Below are positions 25,897 to 32,607 of a stretch of 46,685 nucleotides of DNA, piece by piece. The notes below the pieces were generated by a model. It was given only the letters and a program-made list of their open reading frames with translations, was not told the origin of the DNA and made no database searches. The stretch's first letter is position 1, and each line of letters begins with the position of its first letter. The position numbers and the translations under genes are program-made. Source of the stretch: a virus; IMG/VR virus record IMGVR_UViG_3300030106_007250, positions 32,984 through 79,668 of that record; one strand, written 5' to 3'.

Positions 25897-25901
25897 GTGT
25901 A
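25897..25901 (+). promoter_or_regulatory. GTGTA motif 15 bases before a start codon
   Basis: GTGTA stands 15 bases before the ATG at 25912, in the only gap between the lipoprotein gene and the next ORF. TAGATT within it could be a -10 box 6 bases before the start codon. No -35 box is visible. Confidence 0.42.
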
Positions 25902-25911
25902 GATTGTAGTA

Positions 25912-26202
25912 ATGGCATATATTGACGACATCCCTATTAGAGACAGTATTCATACTGATTTTGCAGTAGGTAGTGGTGTATGGCAGAAATATCGCGCAGT
26001 TTTAACTGGTCAATTTCTTAGTGGAGGGGGCGCTGGCGCTACAGGAGATAGATATTCTGAATTCACTAAAGATATACAGGAGTATAATAGAAAAATAGAC
26101 ACACTTAGTGGACATTGGAATGATACAGGATTATTCCTTGATCCATATAACCAAGGTTTTAGATACACAGGCACAGGAGATTTTAGAGTTTGGCCAGTTT
26201 AA
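25912..26202 (+). CDS. Protein of unknown function, glycine-rich centre
   Basis: A 96-residue protein opening MAYIDDIPIRDSIHTDF. The centre has a glycine and alanine run (FLSGGGAGATGDRYSEF), and the end is aromatic (YTGTGDFRVWPV). There is no signal peptide or membrane segment. The composition recalls small virion or tail-associated proteins, but no family is recognised. It is an isolated gene with a GTGTA motif before it and a sigma70-type promoter directly after it. Confidence 0.62.
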   Translation: MAYIDDIPIRDSIHTDFAVGSGVWQKYRAVLTGQFLSGGGAGATGDRYSEFTKDIQEYNRKIDTLSGHWNDTGLFLDPYNQGFRYTGTGDFRVWPV

Positions 26203-26204
26203 TG

Positions 26205-26232
26205 TTGATTTTTAATATTATTATTTTATAAT
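26205..26232 (+). promoter_or_regulatory. Sigma70-type promoter, leaderless geometry
   Basis: TTGATT (26205-26210), a 16-base spacer and TATAAT (26227-26232), continuing as TATAATACT. Seven bases separate the -10 box from the ATG at 26240, so the message should begin at the start codon. Confidence 0.75.
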
Positions 26233-26239
26233 ACTGCAT

Positions 26240-26446
26240 ATGAATACTACAATTGAATTCTCAGATGAGGAGATGAATGCACTTATTAGCCTTTTAGATG
26301 TAGCTGTAAGATCACAGGGGCTGAACGTAGCACAAAACGCATTAGTTTTAGCCACTAAAATCAGAGAATCTGCCAGAGGCATTGATAACACTCCTATTAC
26401 ACAGGACGATAACCCTGAATTTGCTGAGCCTGTAGAGGCTGTCTAA
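26240..26446 (+). CDS. Small helical protein of unknown function
   Basis: A 68-residue protein starting MNTTIEFSDEEMNALISLLD. The first 45 residues form probable amphipathic helices (ALVLATKIRESA), and the tail is acidic and proline-containing. The plan resembles small phage proteins of unknown role that begin with an EFSxxE-type helix. It has its own promoter with a leaderless layout and is followed by the separate promoter of the outer-membrane barrel gene, so it is probably a single-gene unit. Confidence 0.62.
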   Translation: MNTTIEFSDEEMNALISLLDVAVRSQGLNVAQNALVLATKIRESARGIDNTPITQDDNPEFAEPVEAV

Positions 26447-26474
26447 TTTTTTTTATTTCTCGATAATTTTTCCC

Positions 26475-26503
26475 TTGACTATTACAATTCTGTAATATAT
26501 ATT
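26475..26503 (+). promoter_or_regulatory. Sigma70-type promoter of the outer-membrane protein gene
   Basis: TTGACT (26475-26480), a 17-base spacer and TATATT (26498-26503). Six bases separate it from the ATG at 26510, again leaderless. Together with the terminator at 27208-27237 it defines a single-gene transcription unit. Confidence 0.72.
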
Positions 26504-26509
26504 CAATTT

Positions 26510-27181
26510 ATGAAGAAACTAATTCTTACACTACTGGGCGCTTCAATTATTAGCGCAGCCTCTGCTACCACTGTAGCAACGGATTTGTCCGTTGAAGGTG
26601 GGGCATCAATTTCAAACTTTAGCACCGACAGGGGTCTAGCAACAAGAGAAGATTCTATTGGCGTTTCTCTCGCCCTATCTACCGCTCTGGGAGGGGGAGA
26701 TCTTTCATTTGGCGCATCACTTTTCGACACTGACGGTGGTGGCGAGATGGACTTTGGAGCTAGCTACAGCCTTGGGGTTGATCTTTTCGGTCAAAACATT
26801 GGCTTGACTGCCGCTCTGAAAGACACTGAGTCTATCTTTGGAGACAGAGAAGAGCTATCTTTGACTGCTGACTATACTTACATTGCAGATTTCTCTGTTG
26901 GTGTTTGGTATGAGGATAATAATGACTGGTTTGGAGTTGAGCTTGGAGTCTCATATGATTTTGAGACACCTGTTGAAAATCTTACCGTAAGTCCTTTTAT
27001 CACTGTAAATATTGCAGAAGAATACGAAGCACTTGAGCTTGGCGTTAAGGCAAATTACGTTTTAACAGAAGACATTTCAATTGTTGGAAAAGTTTCCTTC
27101 AATGATAACGACTTTGAAGGCTCTTCTTTTGAAGTAGATGAAGAATGGATTGTTGGAGCAGGATTGTCATACAAATTCTAA
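26510..27181 (+). CDS. Outer-membrane beta-barrel protein with signal peptide
   Basis: A protein of 223 residues. The signal peptide MKKLILTLLGASIISAASA probably is cut after ASA near residue 19. The mature part alternates hydrophobic and polar residues in about eight to ten strands separated by acidic turns, and ends GLSYKF; a terminal phenylalanine is the signal for Bam-dependent barrel insertion. It resembles small porin-like or Lom/OmpX-like barrels. Encoded by a phage, it would change the surface of the infected cell, for instance blocking superinfection or altering uptake; which of these cannot be told from the sequence. Confidence 0.8.
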   Translation: MKKLILTLLGASIISAASATTVATDLSVEGGASISNFSTDRGLATREDSIGVSLALSTALGGGDLSFGASLFDTDGGGEMDFGASYSLGVDLFGQNIGLTAALKDTESIFGDREELSLTADYTYIADFSVGVWYEDNNDWFGVELGVSYDFETPVENLTVSPFITVNIAEEYEALELGVKANYVLTEDISIVGKVSFNDNDFEGSSFEVDEEWIVGAGLSYKF

Positions 27182-27207
27182 TTTAAATTACTTTTAAATA
27201 CAAAATT

Positions 27208-27237
27208 AAAAAGCCACCTGCACGGGTGGCTTTTTTT
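27208..27237 (+). terminator. Intrinsic terminator after the outer-membrane protein gene
   Basis: AAGCCACC (27211-27218) pairs with GGTGGCTT (27225-27232) across a 6-base loop; flanking A and T runs extend the stem, and seven T's end at 27237. The A-rich left side means it could also work on the other strand. It is the clearest factor-independent terminator in the window. Confidence 0.9.
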
Positions 27238-27242
27238 GTGTA
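27238..27242 (+). promoter_or_regulatory. GTGTA motif 17 bases before the holin start
   Basis: GTGTA begins immediately after the T-run of the terminator and 17 bases before the ATG at 27255. Since the terminator blocks read-through, the lysis genes need a promoter here. No TTGACA-like -35 is present, so this is a good single place to test the motif as a promoter. Confidence 0.5.
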
Positions 27243-27254
27243 GTAATTAATTAC

Positions 27255-27572
27255 ATGGAACCTGAAAAGTCTTTAATCAAAGAATTCCTCAATGGAGGTT
27301 GGTTAGTCCCGCTTGTAGGTGCTGCTGCGATGTTTGCTAGGCTCTTATCAGGTAATAATGGATTAACACTTAAACAACAGTTTAAAAGGGTAATTACAGC
27401 AGCCCTCGCTGCTGGCATAGCTTGGTTTGTATTAGAACAAACAGATGTATCATCCTTAACGAAGGCAATCACTTACGGTATTATTGGTGTAATAAGCCCA
27501 GAGGTTATCAGTGGTATAGTAAGGCTAGGTGAAAAATTCGCCAAGAACCCAGAAAAATTTCTTAAAAAATGA
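27255..27572 (+). CDS. Phage holin-like membrane protein
   Basis: A 105-residue protein with hydrophobic stretches at about residues 15-30 (GGWLVPLVGAAAMFARLL), 47-63 (ITAALAAGIAWFVL) and 70-90 (AITYGIIGVISPEVISGIV), followed by a basic tail. The layout fits class I phage holins, which form membrane lesions that release the endolysin and set lysis time. The next gene starts within its stop codon (ATGA), and the endolysin is two genes on. Confidence 0.75.
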   Translation: MEPEKSLIKEFLNGGWLVPLVGAAAMFARLLSGNNGLTLKQQFKRVITAALAAGIAWFVLEQTDVSSLTKAITYGIIGVISPEVISGIVRLGEKFAKNPEKFLKK

Positions 27573-28174
27573 GACCTAAATTTATTGTTTATTGTTTATC
27601 TGCTATCTGTCTGGCCTTTGGTTTCAAAGGTCTTCTGCTTACTGAAAACATTCAAAACACACTAAAAGAAAATGCCCGACAATCAGAATCTTCCATTATG
27701 GAGATTGGCATGTGCTTTGATTGGTATGGGGTCATCATTGTAGATTCGGTCGTAAAAACCTCTCATGGGGTCATAACTCCAACAGAAATGGTAGAGACCT
27801 TAGAAGAGGAGAGGGTATATAAGGATGAATATTTAGAAGGTTATAAGAAGGATATAACCCCAAAAGAGGTTGAGTATGCAGATTTTGTATTCAAACAAGA
27901 AAAGAAAATAAATCTTTATGTTAATCAATTAATTGAATGGGGTAATACAAACAATGTTGAATTGATTAAAGCATCAGTTCCTACGATGTATGAGATGACT
28001 GACCCCACAATAGAAGCCATCAACAACATCATGGATACAAAAATGTATTACAATGAGGAACAAGCTGCGATTTTAAATGAAAAAATAACTGACTACAAAA
28101 ACTTCATGATACTAACAGTTGTTCTATGTATCGTGATGTCTGTGTGTGCTAGTTTTAGCAGAAGGTGTTCATAA
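27569..28174 (+). CDS. Two-pass membrane protein of the lysis cluster, unknown function
   Basis: A protein of 201 residues with an N-terminal hydrophobic segment (FIVYCLSAICLAFGFKGLLL) and a C-terminal one (FMILTVVLCIVMSVCASF) enclosing about 140 polar, acidic residues. With the N terminus inside, the central part would face the periplasm. It lies between holin and endolysin and overlaps both, so a role in lysis control or superinfection signalling (antiholin-like) is a reasonable guess. No family is recognised. Confidence 0.6.
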   Translation: MRPKFIVYCLSAICLAFGFKGLLLTENIQNTLKENARQSESSIMEIGMCFDWYGVIIVDSVVKTSHGVITPTEMVETLEEERVYKDEYLEGYKKDITPKEVEYADFVFKQEKKINLYVNQLIEWGNTNNVELIKASVPTMYEMTDPTIEAINNIMDTKMYYNEEQAAILNEKITDYKNFMILTVVLCIVMSVCASFSRRCS

Positions 28175-28794
28175 TGAATTTTAAAGGCAAAAAAGAAGTA
28201 GTAAAAGCTGTGCAGAAACTCCTCGGAGTCTCTGCTGATGGTGCTGATGGACCTGTAACTTGGAATGCTATTTTAGCCAAACTGTCTACAAAAAATCCTG
28301 TAGCCTCTGGTGGGAGTGTAGTAGAGAAAATGGTTCGTTTAGCTAGGGAAGAAATAGGAGTCTCCGAAGTTGACGGTAGTAATTGTGGACCAAGAGTAGA
28401 TGAATACAAAGCTGCCACATGGTTAGATGCTGATAAAGGCTGGCCTTGGTGCGCTGCTTTTATTTGCTGGTTAGTAAGAGAGGCTATTGAGGAGGAGGAC
28501 GTTAAATTCAAAAGACCCAGAACTGCTGGGGCTTGGGATTTTGAAAATTGGGCCAAACAACAAAGCACAAATGGAGTCGAGCTTCGCAAGCCTACAAACG
28601 AAGATATTAAAGCTGGCGATATAGTTGTTTTTACCTTTTCTCATATTGGATTAGCTGTAAAGGACGCAGACTCAAGTGGTTATGTGGTCACTATTGAAGG
28701 CAACACAAATGGTGCTGGTAGTAGAGAAGGTGGTTCAGTTTTAGAGAAAAAGAGACACGTTTCTAAGATTAGAAGCAGGATAAGAATTCTTTAG
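28174..28794 (+). CDS. CHAP-type endolysin
   Basis: A protein of 206 residues from the ATG at 28174, fused to the upstream stop (TAATG); a GTG nine bases earlier is less likely. The N terminus (VVKAVQKLLGVSADGADGPV) looks like a short peptidoglycan-binding repeat. The catalytic part has GWPWCAAFICWLV with the nucleophile near Cys93, HIGLAV with His near 157, and TIEGNTN, the CHAP amidase/peptidase set. Known role: cleavage of peptide cross-links or stems of the cell wall at lysis. It has no signal peptide, so it needs the holin. Confidence 0.84.
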   Translation: MNFKGKKEVVKAVQKLLGVSADGADGPVTWNAILAKLSTKNPVASGGSVVEKMVRLAREEIGVSEVDGSNCGPRVDEYKAATWLDADKGWPWCAAFICWLVREAIEEEDVKFKRPRTAGAWDFENWAKQQSTNGVELRKPTNEDIKAGDIVVFTFSHIGLAVKDADSSGYVVTIEGNTNGAGSREGGSVLEKKRHVSKIRSRIRIL

Positions 28795-28814
28795 ATTTTT
28801 AGCATAGTCTAATA

Positions 28815-28830
28815 TATAATCTGGTATATT
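28815..28830 (+). promoter_or_regulatory. Probable promoter with an extended -10
   Basis: TGGTATATT (28822-28830) is an extended -10 element whose TATATT (28825-28830) ends 7 bases before the ATG at 28838, the leaderless spacing seen elsewhere. A TATAAT also lies at 28815-28820. No convincing -35 box precedes either. Confidence 0.5.
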
Positions 28831-28837
28831 AGCTCTA

Positions 28838-29128
28838 ATGCAAAAAGTCAAAATTAAAGTAAGCAGGTATGACATCTTTGATTATGTCACTAGTCGGTCC
28901 ACATTTGATCCTATTGAGAAATGCATTGACCCTTTAAGATATGAAGTTTTTGATACTTTTATTTACGATAATAAAGACAAAAAAAACATAGAGCAGGGGG
29001 ATAAGTTCTGTAAGTTTGAGTGGGAAGTAACAAAGCTTAGAAATAACGCTAGGCATATGATGCCTGATGAGATAGATAGGTTGTGCGAGGAACTAGAAGA
29101 AATAGCGCCAACTGATTTAAAACTGTAA
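28838..29128 (+). CDS. Small protein of unknown function
   Basis: A 96-residue protein beginning MQKVKIKVSRYDIFDYVTS. It is charged, with two cysteines and an acidic helix at the C terminus (DEIDRLCEELEEIAP). The downstream oxygenase starts directly after its stop, so the two share a transcript. No motif identifies it; a partner or substrate-presenting role for the oxygenase is only a positional idea. Confidence 0.6.
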   Translation: MQKVKIKVSRYDIFDYVTSRSTFDPIEKCIDPLRYEVFDTFIYDNKDKKNIEQGDKFCKFEWEVTKLRNNARHMMPDEIDRLCEELEEIAPTDLKL

Positions 29129-29899
29129 ATGAAAGTTAACACATCTGAAGTTAAGTCTTTTGACAATCCATACCCTATTTGGATTGTAGATAATTTACTA
29201 CCTATTGATTTAGTTAATACTCTGAAGTCTGATTGGCCTGATATAAAATCAGACTTATGGCACGGTGGATTCGAAGATATTAATGGAAAGAAAAATATAT
29301 TAGAGCAAGGAATGATAGCTATAAGCGATTTGGAAAAAATGCCAGACACTATCGCCAAAACAATCACTTCTTTCCATACGCCAGAATTTGTAAAGCACAT
29401 AGAAGAAATTACGGGTATAGAGGGTCTTTTAGTAGACGAAAGCTTAAGGTGGTCTGGTATTAGAACAATGCTCCCTAATGCCTTCCAACTAATACATAGT
29501 GATGCTAGAAAACACCCAGAAAACGGTTTAAGAAAAGAACTAACCTTGCTCTTTTATATAAATAAAGAGGATTATAACAAAGAAACAGACGCTGGGTGCC
29601 TTGAAATATGGGACGACGAAATGCAGAATAAAGTTTTAGATGTCGAACCATTAAATAATCGGTTATTGATTTTTTTGAACTCTGACACATCTTATCATGG
29701 AGTTCCAGTAGTCAAAAGCCAGCGAAACACAATAACCTTTAGTTTACTTAAAGAAGGGAATTCGTTCGATAGAAATAAAGCTCTTTTTGTGGCAAGGCCA
29801 GAAGATAGTGAAGAAGTCTCTAAGCTAGGCAAAGAAAGAGGTTTCCTGAAAGACAAAGGTAAACCAAAAACCTTGGACGATTACAAAAAAAATGCATAA
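29129..29899 (+). CDS. 2-oxoglutarate/Fe(II)-dependent oxygenase (prolyl-hydroxylase-like)
   Basis: A protein of 256 residues. The iron triad is visible: His123 and Asp125 in LIHSDARKHP and His190 in SYHGVPV, with Arg199 (KSQRNTITFS) as the 2-oxoglutarate anchor. Strands LTLLFYIN and GCLEIWDDEM between them match the double-stranded beta-helix of P4H-type enzymes. Known chemistry: hydroxylation of a protein or small-molecule substrate. The following gene, a glycosyltransferase, overlaps it by 8 bases, which suggests that a new hydroxyl group is then glycosylated, by analogy with collagen-type modification; this is inference. Confidence 0.85.
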   Translation: MKVNTSEVKSFDNPYPIWIVDNLLPIDLVNTLKSDWPDIKSDLWHGGFEDINGKKNILEQGMIAISDLEKMPDTIAKTITSFHTPEFVKHIEEITGIEGLLVDESLRWSGIRTMLPNAFQLIHSDARKHPENGLRKELTLLFYINKEDYNKETDAGCLEIWDDEMQNKVLDVEPLNNRLLIFLNSDTSYHGVPVVKSQRNTITFSLLKEGNSFDRNKALFVARPEDSEEVSKLGKERGFLKDKGKPKTLDDYKKNA

Positions 29900-30695
29900 A
29901 AAAAGACTCTTAGTTGGCATGTGCTCATGGAGCGCACCAAAATTACTGAAGGCTTGTGTAGACTCTCTAGTAGAAAGTTTAGATATGGATAAAGACGGCA
30001 TTGCCGTTGTATTGAATGAAGCTGACGAGGAATCAGTTAAATATCTACACAATTTAAAAATACCGTTTGTTGCGGTGGCTGAAAATAGAGGGGAACTAGC
30101 GATTGATTATTTAAAGCCCTTTGTAGAGAACAGTGATTACTTCATAAATTCTAATGATGATATGATTTATCATGCTGGCTTTGCTGATGATTTAATATCT
30201 ATTATAGAGGAGAATTATCCCTGTTCAGCTTCTTGCGTCTTGGTCGAAAACTTTAATAGTAATAACCCTTCAGTCTACGTTGACGAGGAGCTTACAGATT
30301 TTTATGATTTAGACATACAAAATAAATACAAAAAAAATGCCATAGAGGGCAAATATAAAAGAAGCCACAAGACCTCTGGATACATGCATCCAATTTGTGT
30401 TACGTCTAAGGATTATTTGCAGTCAGGCGGGTATTCAGGCAATTGGGATATGGACTTTTTTAGCGGTTATGGAAGAGATGATATGTTTGCCGCTACTTTG
30501 TATAGCTTACACAAAGGAAACTTTCGGTTTATTACTTCAAAAGACTCCTCCGTTTATCACGCCAGTTCAGCTACTAATATCAGAAAACCTCAAAAATTAA
30601 GGGAGCAAAGCAACCAAGAAGCCTTCACTAAAAGGTGTTGCATGACAATACAACAGTTTAAAGGGGTTGTTAAAGTAGGCTCTCTTATTGAGTAA
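29892..30695 (+). CDS. Glycosyltransferase, paralogue of the gene at 6735
   Basis: A protein of 267 residues opening MHKKRLLVGMCSWSAPKLL. It has the same core blocks as its paralogue: FINSNDDMIYH at the probable metal site, GGYSGNWDMDFF, and a late VYHASSA. Similarity is strongest over the first 110 residues, where most differences are conservative. It overlaps the oxygenase gene by 8 bases, so the pair is translated together. The second copy may serve a different acceptor from the one in the main glycan operon. Confidence 0.7.
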   Translation: MHKKRLLVGMCSWSAPKLLKACVDSLVESLDMDKDGIAVVLNEADEESVKYLHNLKIPFVAVAENRGELAIDYLKPFVENSDYFINSNDDMIYHAGFADDLISIIEENYPCSASCVLVENFNSNNPSVYVDEELTDFYDLDIQNKYKKNAIEGKYKRSHKTSGYMHPICVTSKDYLQSGGYSGNWDMDFFSGYGRDDMFAATLYSLHKGNFRFITSKDSSVYHASSATNIRKPQKLREQSNQEAFTKRCCMTIQQFKGVVKVGSLIE

Positions 30696-30721
30696 AATTA
30701 ATTCCCTTCAAAATTTCGATG

Positions 30722-30748
30722 GTGTAATATAGATTATAATCATATAAT
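30722..30748 (+). promoter_or_regulatory. Probable promoter region with GTGTA and two TATAAT boxes
   Basis: GTGTA (30722-30726) is followed by TATAAT at 30735-30740 and again at 30743-30748. The second box ends 5 bases before the ATG at 30754, matching the leaderless spacing. No good -35 box is seen. Confidence 0.5.
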
Positions 30749-30753
30749 TTATT

Positions 30754-30942
30754 ATGGACACAATCATTCAATTGATTCAGGATAACCCTTGGTGGGGTGT
30801 AGTAGCTTCTGCTGTTGCCCTCGCTTCTGCCATTACCGCAGCGACCCCTACTCCTAAAAAGGGAACTTTTTGGGCTAAAATCTATGCACTTATTGATTGG
30901 GCTGCTTTAAATATTGGTAAGAGTAAAGATAAGGGAGAGTAA
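30754..30942 (+). CDS. Small single-pass membrane protein
   Basis: A 62-residue protein starting MDTIIQLIQDNPWWGVV. A hydrophobic segment (WWGVVASAVALASAITAATP) is followed by PTPKKGTFWAKIYALIDW and a charged tail. Similar short proteins with a TPTPKxGT turn occur in phages, often annotated as holin-like or hypothetical. It is a single gene between two promoters. A second holin or pinholin role is possible, but the main holin candidate is at 27255. Confidence 0.6.
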   Translation: MDTIIQLIQDNPWWGVVASAVALASAITAATPTPKKGTFWAKIYALIDWAALNIGKSKDKGE

Positions 30943-30951
30943 TTTTATTCC

Positions 30952-30979
30952 TTGAATAATCCTTATAACAGGCTATAAT
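30952..30979 (+). promoter_or_regulatory. Sigma70-type promoter of the heptose genes, leaderless geometry
   Basis: TTGAAT (30952-30957), a 16-base spacer and TATAAT (30974-30979) continuing as TATAATACT. Seven bases separate it from the ATG at 30987. It would drive the coupled run from the cupin to the HAD phosphatase. Confidence 0.75.
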
Positions 30980-30986
30980 ACTCTAG

Positions 30987-31361
30987 ATGAGTATTGAGCC
31001 TGTTTTTAGTCGTTTAGAGGTCCATCCTAAGGGTTGGGGTGATGAGCTTTGGATAACAAACAACGACAAATACTGTGGCAAAATTCTACAATTCAATAAG
31101 GGATCTTCGTTTTCGATGCATTACCACATCAAAAAAGAAGAGACTTGGTGTGTCACTAAAGGAAAGCTAAAATTAGAATATTTTGACTTAGAACAAGCGG
31201 ATAGGTTAAGTAAAATATTAAATCAAGGAGATGTTGTTCATTTAGCTCCATGTATTCCTCATAAACTGACAGCGTTAGAAGATTCTAGTGTTTTTGAAGT
31301 TAGCACTCAACACTTCAACGAAGATTCATATAGAGTCGAGAAAGGAGCTTCTCAAAAATGA
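30987..31361 (+). CDS. Cupin-fold sugar-phosphate isomerase-like protein
   Basis: A 124-residue single-domain cupin. KGWGDELWITNND is followed by the metal-binding FSMHYHIKKEETWCV (two His and a Glu) and by PHKLTALEDSSVFEVST, as in the C-terminal cupin of type II phosphomannose isomerase. A role in mannose- or heptose-phosphate metabolism fits the gene it is coupled to (heptose kinase, 4-base overlap). It is shorter than a full isomerase, so it may be a sugar-binding or regulatory variant. Its promoter gives a leaderless start. Confidence 0.7.
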   Translation: MSIEPVFSRLEVHPKGWGDELWITNNDKYCGKILQFNKGSSFSMHYHIKKEETWCVTKGKLKLEYFDLEQADRLSKILNQGDVVHLAPCIPHKLTALEDSSVFEVSTQHFNEDSYRVEKGASQK

Positions 31362-32104
31362 AGTTTTTAGTAATAGGGGAGACTTGTAGTGATCGCTTTT
31401 GCTATGGATCTGCTAATAGATTATGCCCCGAAGCTCCCGCTCCCGTCTTCACCCCTAAAGACGGTATAAATAATTTGGGGATGGCTACAAATGTCTATAA
31501 GAATCTTTTAGCTATAGAGAAACAAATAAATAAAAATGTCCCATTTAATAATACAGTAGAATTATTGACAAACAATCCAGAGGGCCATAAGACAAGGTAT
31601 ATAGATTTAGCTTCTAATCAAATGTTTTTGAGAGTCGATACAGACACTTATCCACATTGTGGTCAATTGCCAGAAGATATAGAAAAATATGACGCTGTTG
31701 TTGTCTCTGATTACAACAAAGGTTTTTTAAGACCAAATGACTTGAAAGATATAGCTTTAAGAAGTCAACTTTCATTTTTGGATACTAAAAAAAGATTTAA
31801 TCCAGAGTGGGCTGATTATTTTACATTTATAAAAATAAACGAAAAAGAATATGAGGAGAATGGCTGGAAATATTCTGCTGACAACGTAGTTGTCACAAAG
31901 GCTGAAAGGGGTTGTTGGTATAGACAACAAACCTTCCCCTTAAAAAACCCCTCAGAGGTCAGAGATGTTTCTGGTGCTGGCGATACTTTTTTGGCAGCTT
32001 TTTCATATTCTTACACATTAAAAAGAAACATTAAATCGGCGATTATATTCGCTCAAAATTGTTGTCAAAAAGTTATCAAAAAGAAAGGGGTGACCACGAT
32101 ATGA
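31358..32104 (+). CDS. D-glycero-beta-D-manno-heptose-7-phosphate kinase-like protein (HldE kinase half)
   Basis: A 248-residue PfkB-family sugar kinase. VIGETCSDRFCYG opens the fold; RLCPEAPAPVF matches the RISPEAPVPVV block typical of the RfaE/HldE kinase domain; VVVSDYNKGFL and the catalytic DVSGAGDTFLAAF close it. It is about 70 residues shorter than the bacterial domain, mostly in the N-terminal lid. Known reaction: phosphorylation of heptose 7-phosphate at C1. It is translationally coupled (ATGA) to the matching nucleotidyltransferase, which bacteria often fuse to it. Confidence 0.83.
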   Translation: MKFLVIGETCSDRFCYGSANRLCPEAPAPVFTPKDGINNLGMATNVYKNLLAIEKQINKNVPFNNTVELLTNNPEGHKTRYIDLASNQMFLRVDTDTYPHCGQLPEDIEKYDAVVVSDYNKGFLRPNDLKDIALRSQLSFLDTKKRFNPEWADYFTFIKINEKEYEENGWKYSADNVVVTKAERGCWYRQQTFPLKNPSEVRDVSGAGDTFLAAFSYSYTLKRNIKSAIIFAQNCCQKVIKKKGVTTI

Positions 32105-32607
32105 AACATGATAAAATATTTTCTTTTGAAGAAATTAAGAGAGAAAGATTATTTGCAAGAGAAATTGAAAAATGTGGAATAAAAAAGTTTTTTATTTTTA
32201 CAAATGGATGCTTTGATTTATTTCATTCAGGTCACGCTAGCCTTTTAAACGCTATGAAGAATGCCTGTAGTTTAAATTCTAAACTAGTTGTAGGCATTAA
32301 TAGCGATGCTAGCGTTAAATCTATAAAAGGAGAGGGTAGGCCAATTTTATCTGCGAAACAAAGAGCTTATATAGTGGCCTGTCATCAAGCTGTTGATTAT
32401 GTATTCATCTTTAATACAAAAACTGTCGCTAAGCAGTTGAAGGAACTACAACCAGACTTTTGGTGCAAGGGCGGCGATTATGATGAAGCGTCATTGAATA
32501 AATCAGAGTTAAAAGCAAAGGGTAATGCAATTTTAAAAGTCATTCCCTTCATTGACAATATAAGCTCAACAGATATAATAGATAAAATTCAAAATGAAAC
32601 CAGTTAA
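32101..32607 (+). CDS. Heptose-1-phosphate adenylyltransferase-like protein (HldE nucleotidyltransferase half)
   Basis: A 168-residue protein from the ATG at 32101 (ATGA overlap); an upstream in-frame ATG lies inside the kinase gene. FTNGCFDLFHSGHASLL carries the HxGH signature of cytidylyltransferase-fold enzymes, and GINSDASVKSIKGEGRPI, QRAYIVA and DFWCKGGDYD match the RfaE domain II group. Known reaction: ATP plus heptose-1-phosphate to ADP-heptose. With the kinase upstream and the HldD-like epimerase at 24700 it gives the activated sugar for heptose transfer. Confidence 0.86.
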   Translation: MKHDKIFSFEEIKRERLFAREIEKCGIKKFFIFTNGCFDLFHSGHASLLNAMKNACSLNSKLVVGINSDASVKSIKGEGRPILSAKQRAYIVACHQAVDYVFIFNTKTVAKQLKELQPDFWCKGGDYDEASLNKSELKAKGNAILKVIPFIDNISSTDIIDKIQNETS

